Assembly (NCBI GenBank): GCA_031255875.1
Contig: JAIRRR010000110.1
Span: 1-5,291 of the forward strand
Direction: 5' to 3'
From: Treponema sp.
GTDB lineage: Bacteria; Spirochaetota; Spirochaetia; Treponematales; Breznakiellaceae
Length of the DNA: 5,291 nucleotides
Made by a program: the position numbers and the translations under genes. Within the stretch, counting starts at the first letter, position 1, and every line of letters begins with the position of its first letter. Below the pieces are notes generated by a model that ran no database searches, was not told the DNA's origin, and saw only the letters and a program-made list of their open reading frames with translations. This document shows positions 5,247-5,291 of this stretch, piece after piece.

Positions 5247-5291
5247 AGCAAAAGATACGCCCCAAAGCTCCCCCGCGTTTTCCAACAAACC

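Noticed and set aside
5008..5291. Plus-strand open frame of at least 94 codons running off the right edge
   Set aside because: There is no Shine-Dalgarno, almost no acidic residues, and it reads straight through three perfect hairpins. It is most likely non-coding.
5136..5291. Minus-strand frame open from the right edge to TAG at 5138-5136 (51 codons), a possible 3' end of a gene
   Set aside because: Composition is more protein-like (several Glu), but it contains the perfect palindrome and its third-position bias is weaker than in the real genes here. It cannot be supported without sequence to the right.

Overview
The window looks like draft or metagenome-derived bacterial DNA. It is clearly GC-rich in its genes and AT-rich only around promoters. 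The style of the bS21 protein and of the M23 peptidase suggests a spirochaete (Treponema-like gut or anaerobic lineage). This is a judgement from protein appearance, not from a search. Bases 11-43 are not biological: they match the Illumina TruSeq read-1 adapter and are fused to the cut 5' end of the first gene.

Layout. Positions 44-981 (+) hold the 3' part of an M23 (LytM-type) zinc endopeptidase gene. A promoter lies inside its last codons, followed by a strong Shine-Dalgarno and rpsU (1038-1241, +, ribosomal protein bS21). A small hairpin over the rpsU stop codon separates it from a convergent minus-strand operon. Read on the minus strand, that operon is nikK (4779-3982), nikL (3985-3437), nikM (3450-2797), nikQ (2822-1971) and nikO (1983-1252). 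Every adjacent pair overlaps, by 4, 14, 26 and 13 nt. Together they encode an energy-coupling-factor (ECF) type nickel (or cobalt) importer: periplasmic NikK, membrane-anchored NikL, membrane substrate-binding NikM, transmembrane coupling protein NikQ and ATPase NikO.

The operon has a recognisable promoter (4952-4980) and a leader of about 165 nt that is structured almost throughout. The last leader stem is a perfect 8-bp pairing that buries the nikK Shine-Dalgarno, and a competing upstream stem could free it. I do not recognise it as a known riboswitch class, so it is the best candidate here for an undescribed regulatory RNA.

The right end (about 4981-5291) has no gene I can support. It holds a perfect 16-bp stem/AAAA-loop palindrome set between similar GA-rich flanks, followed by two further perfect stems. 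It looks like a non-coding structural or repeated element.
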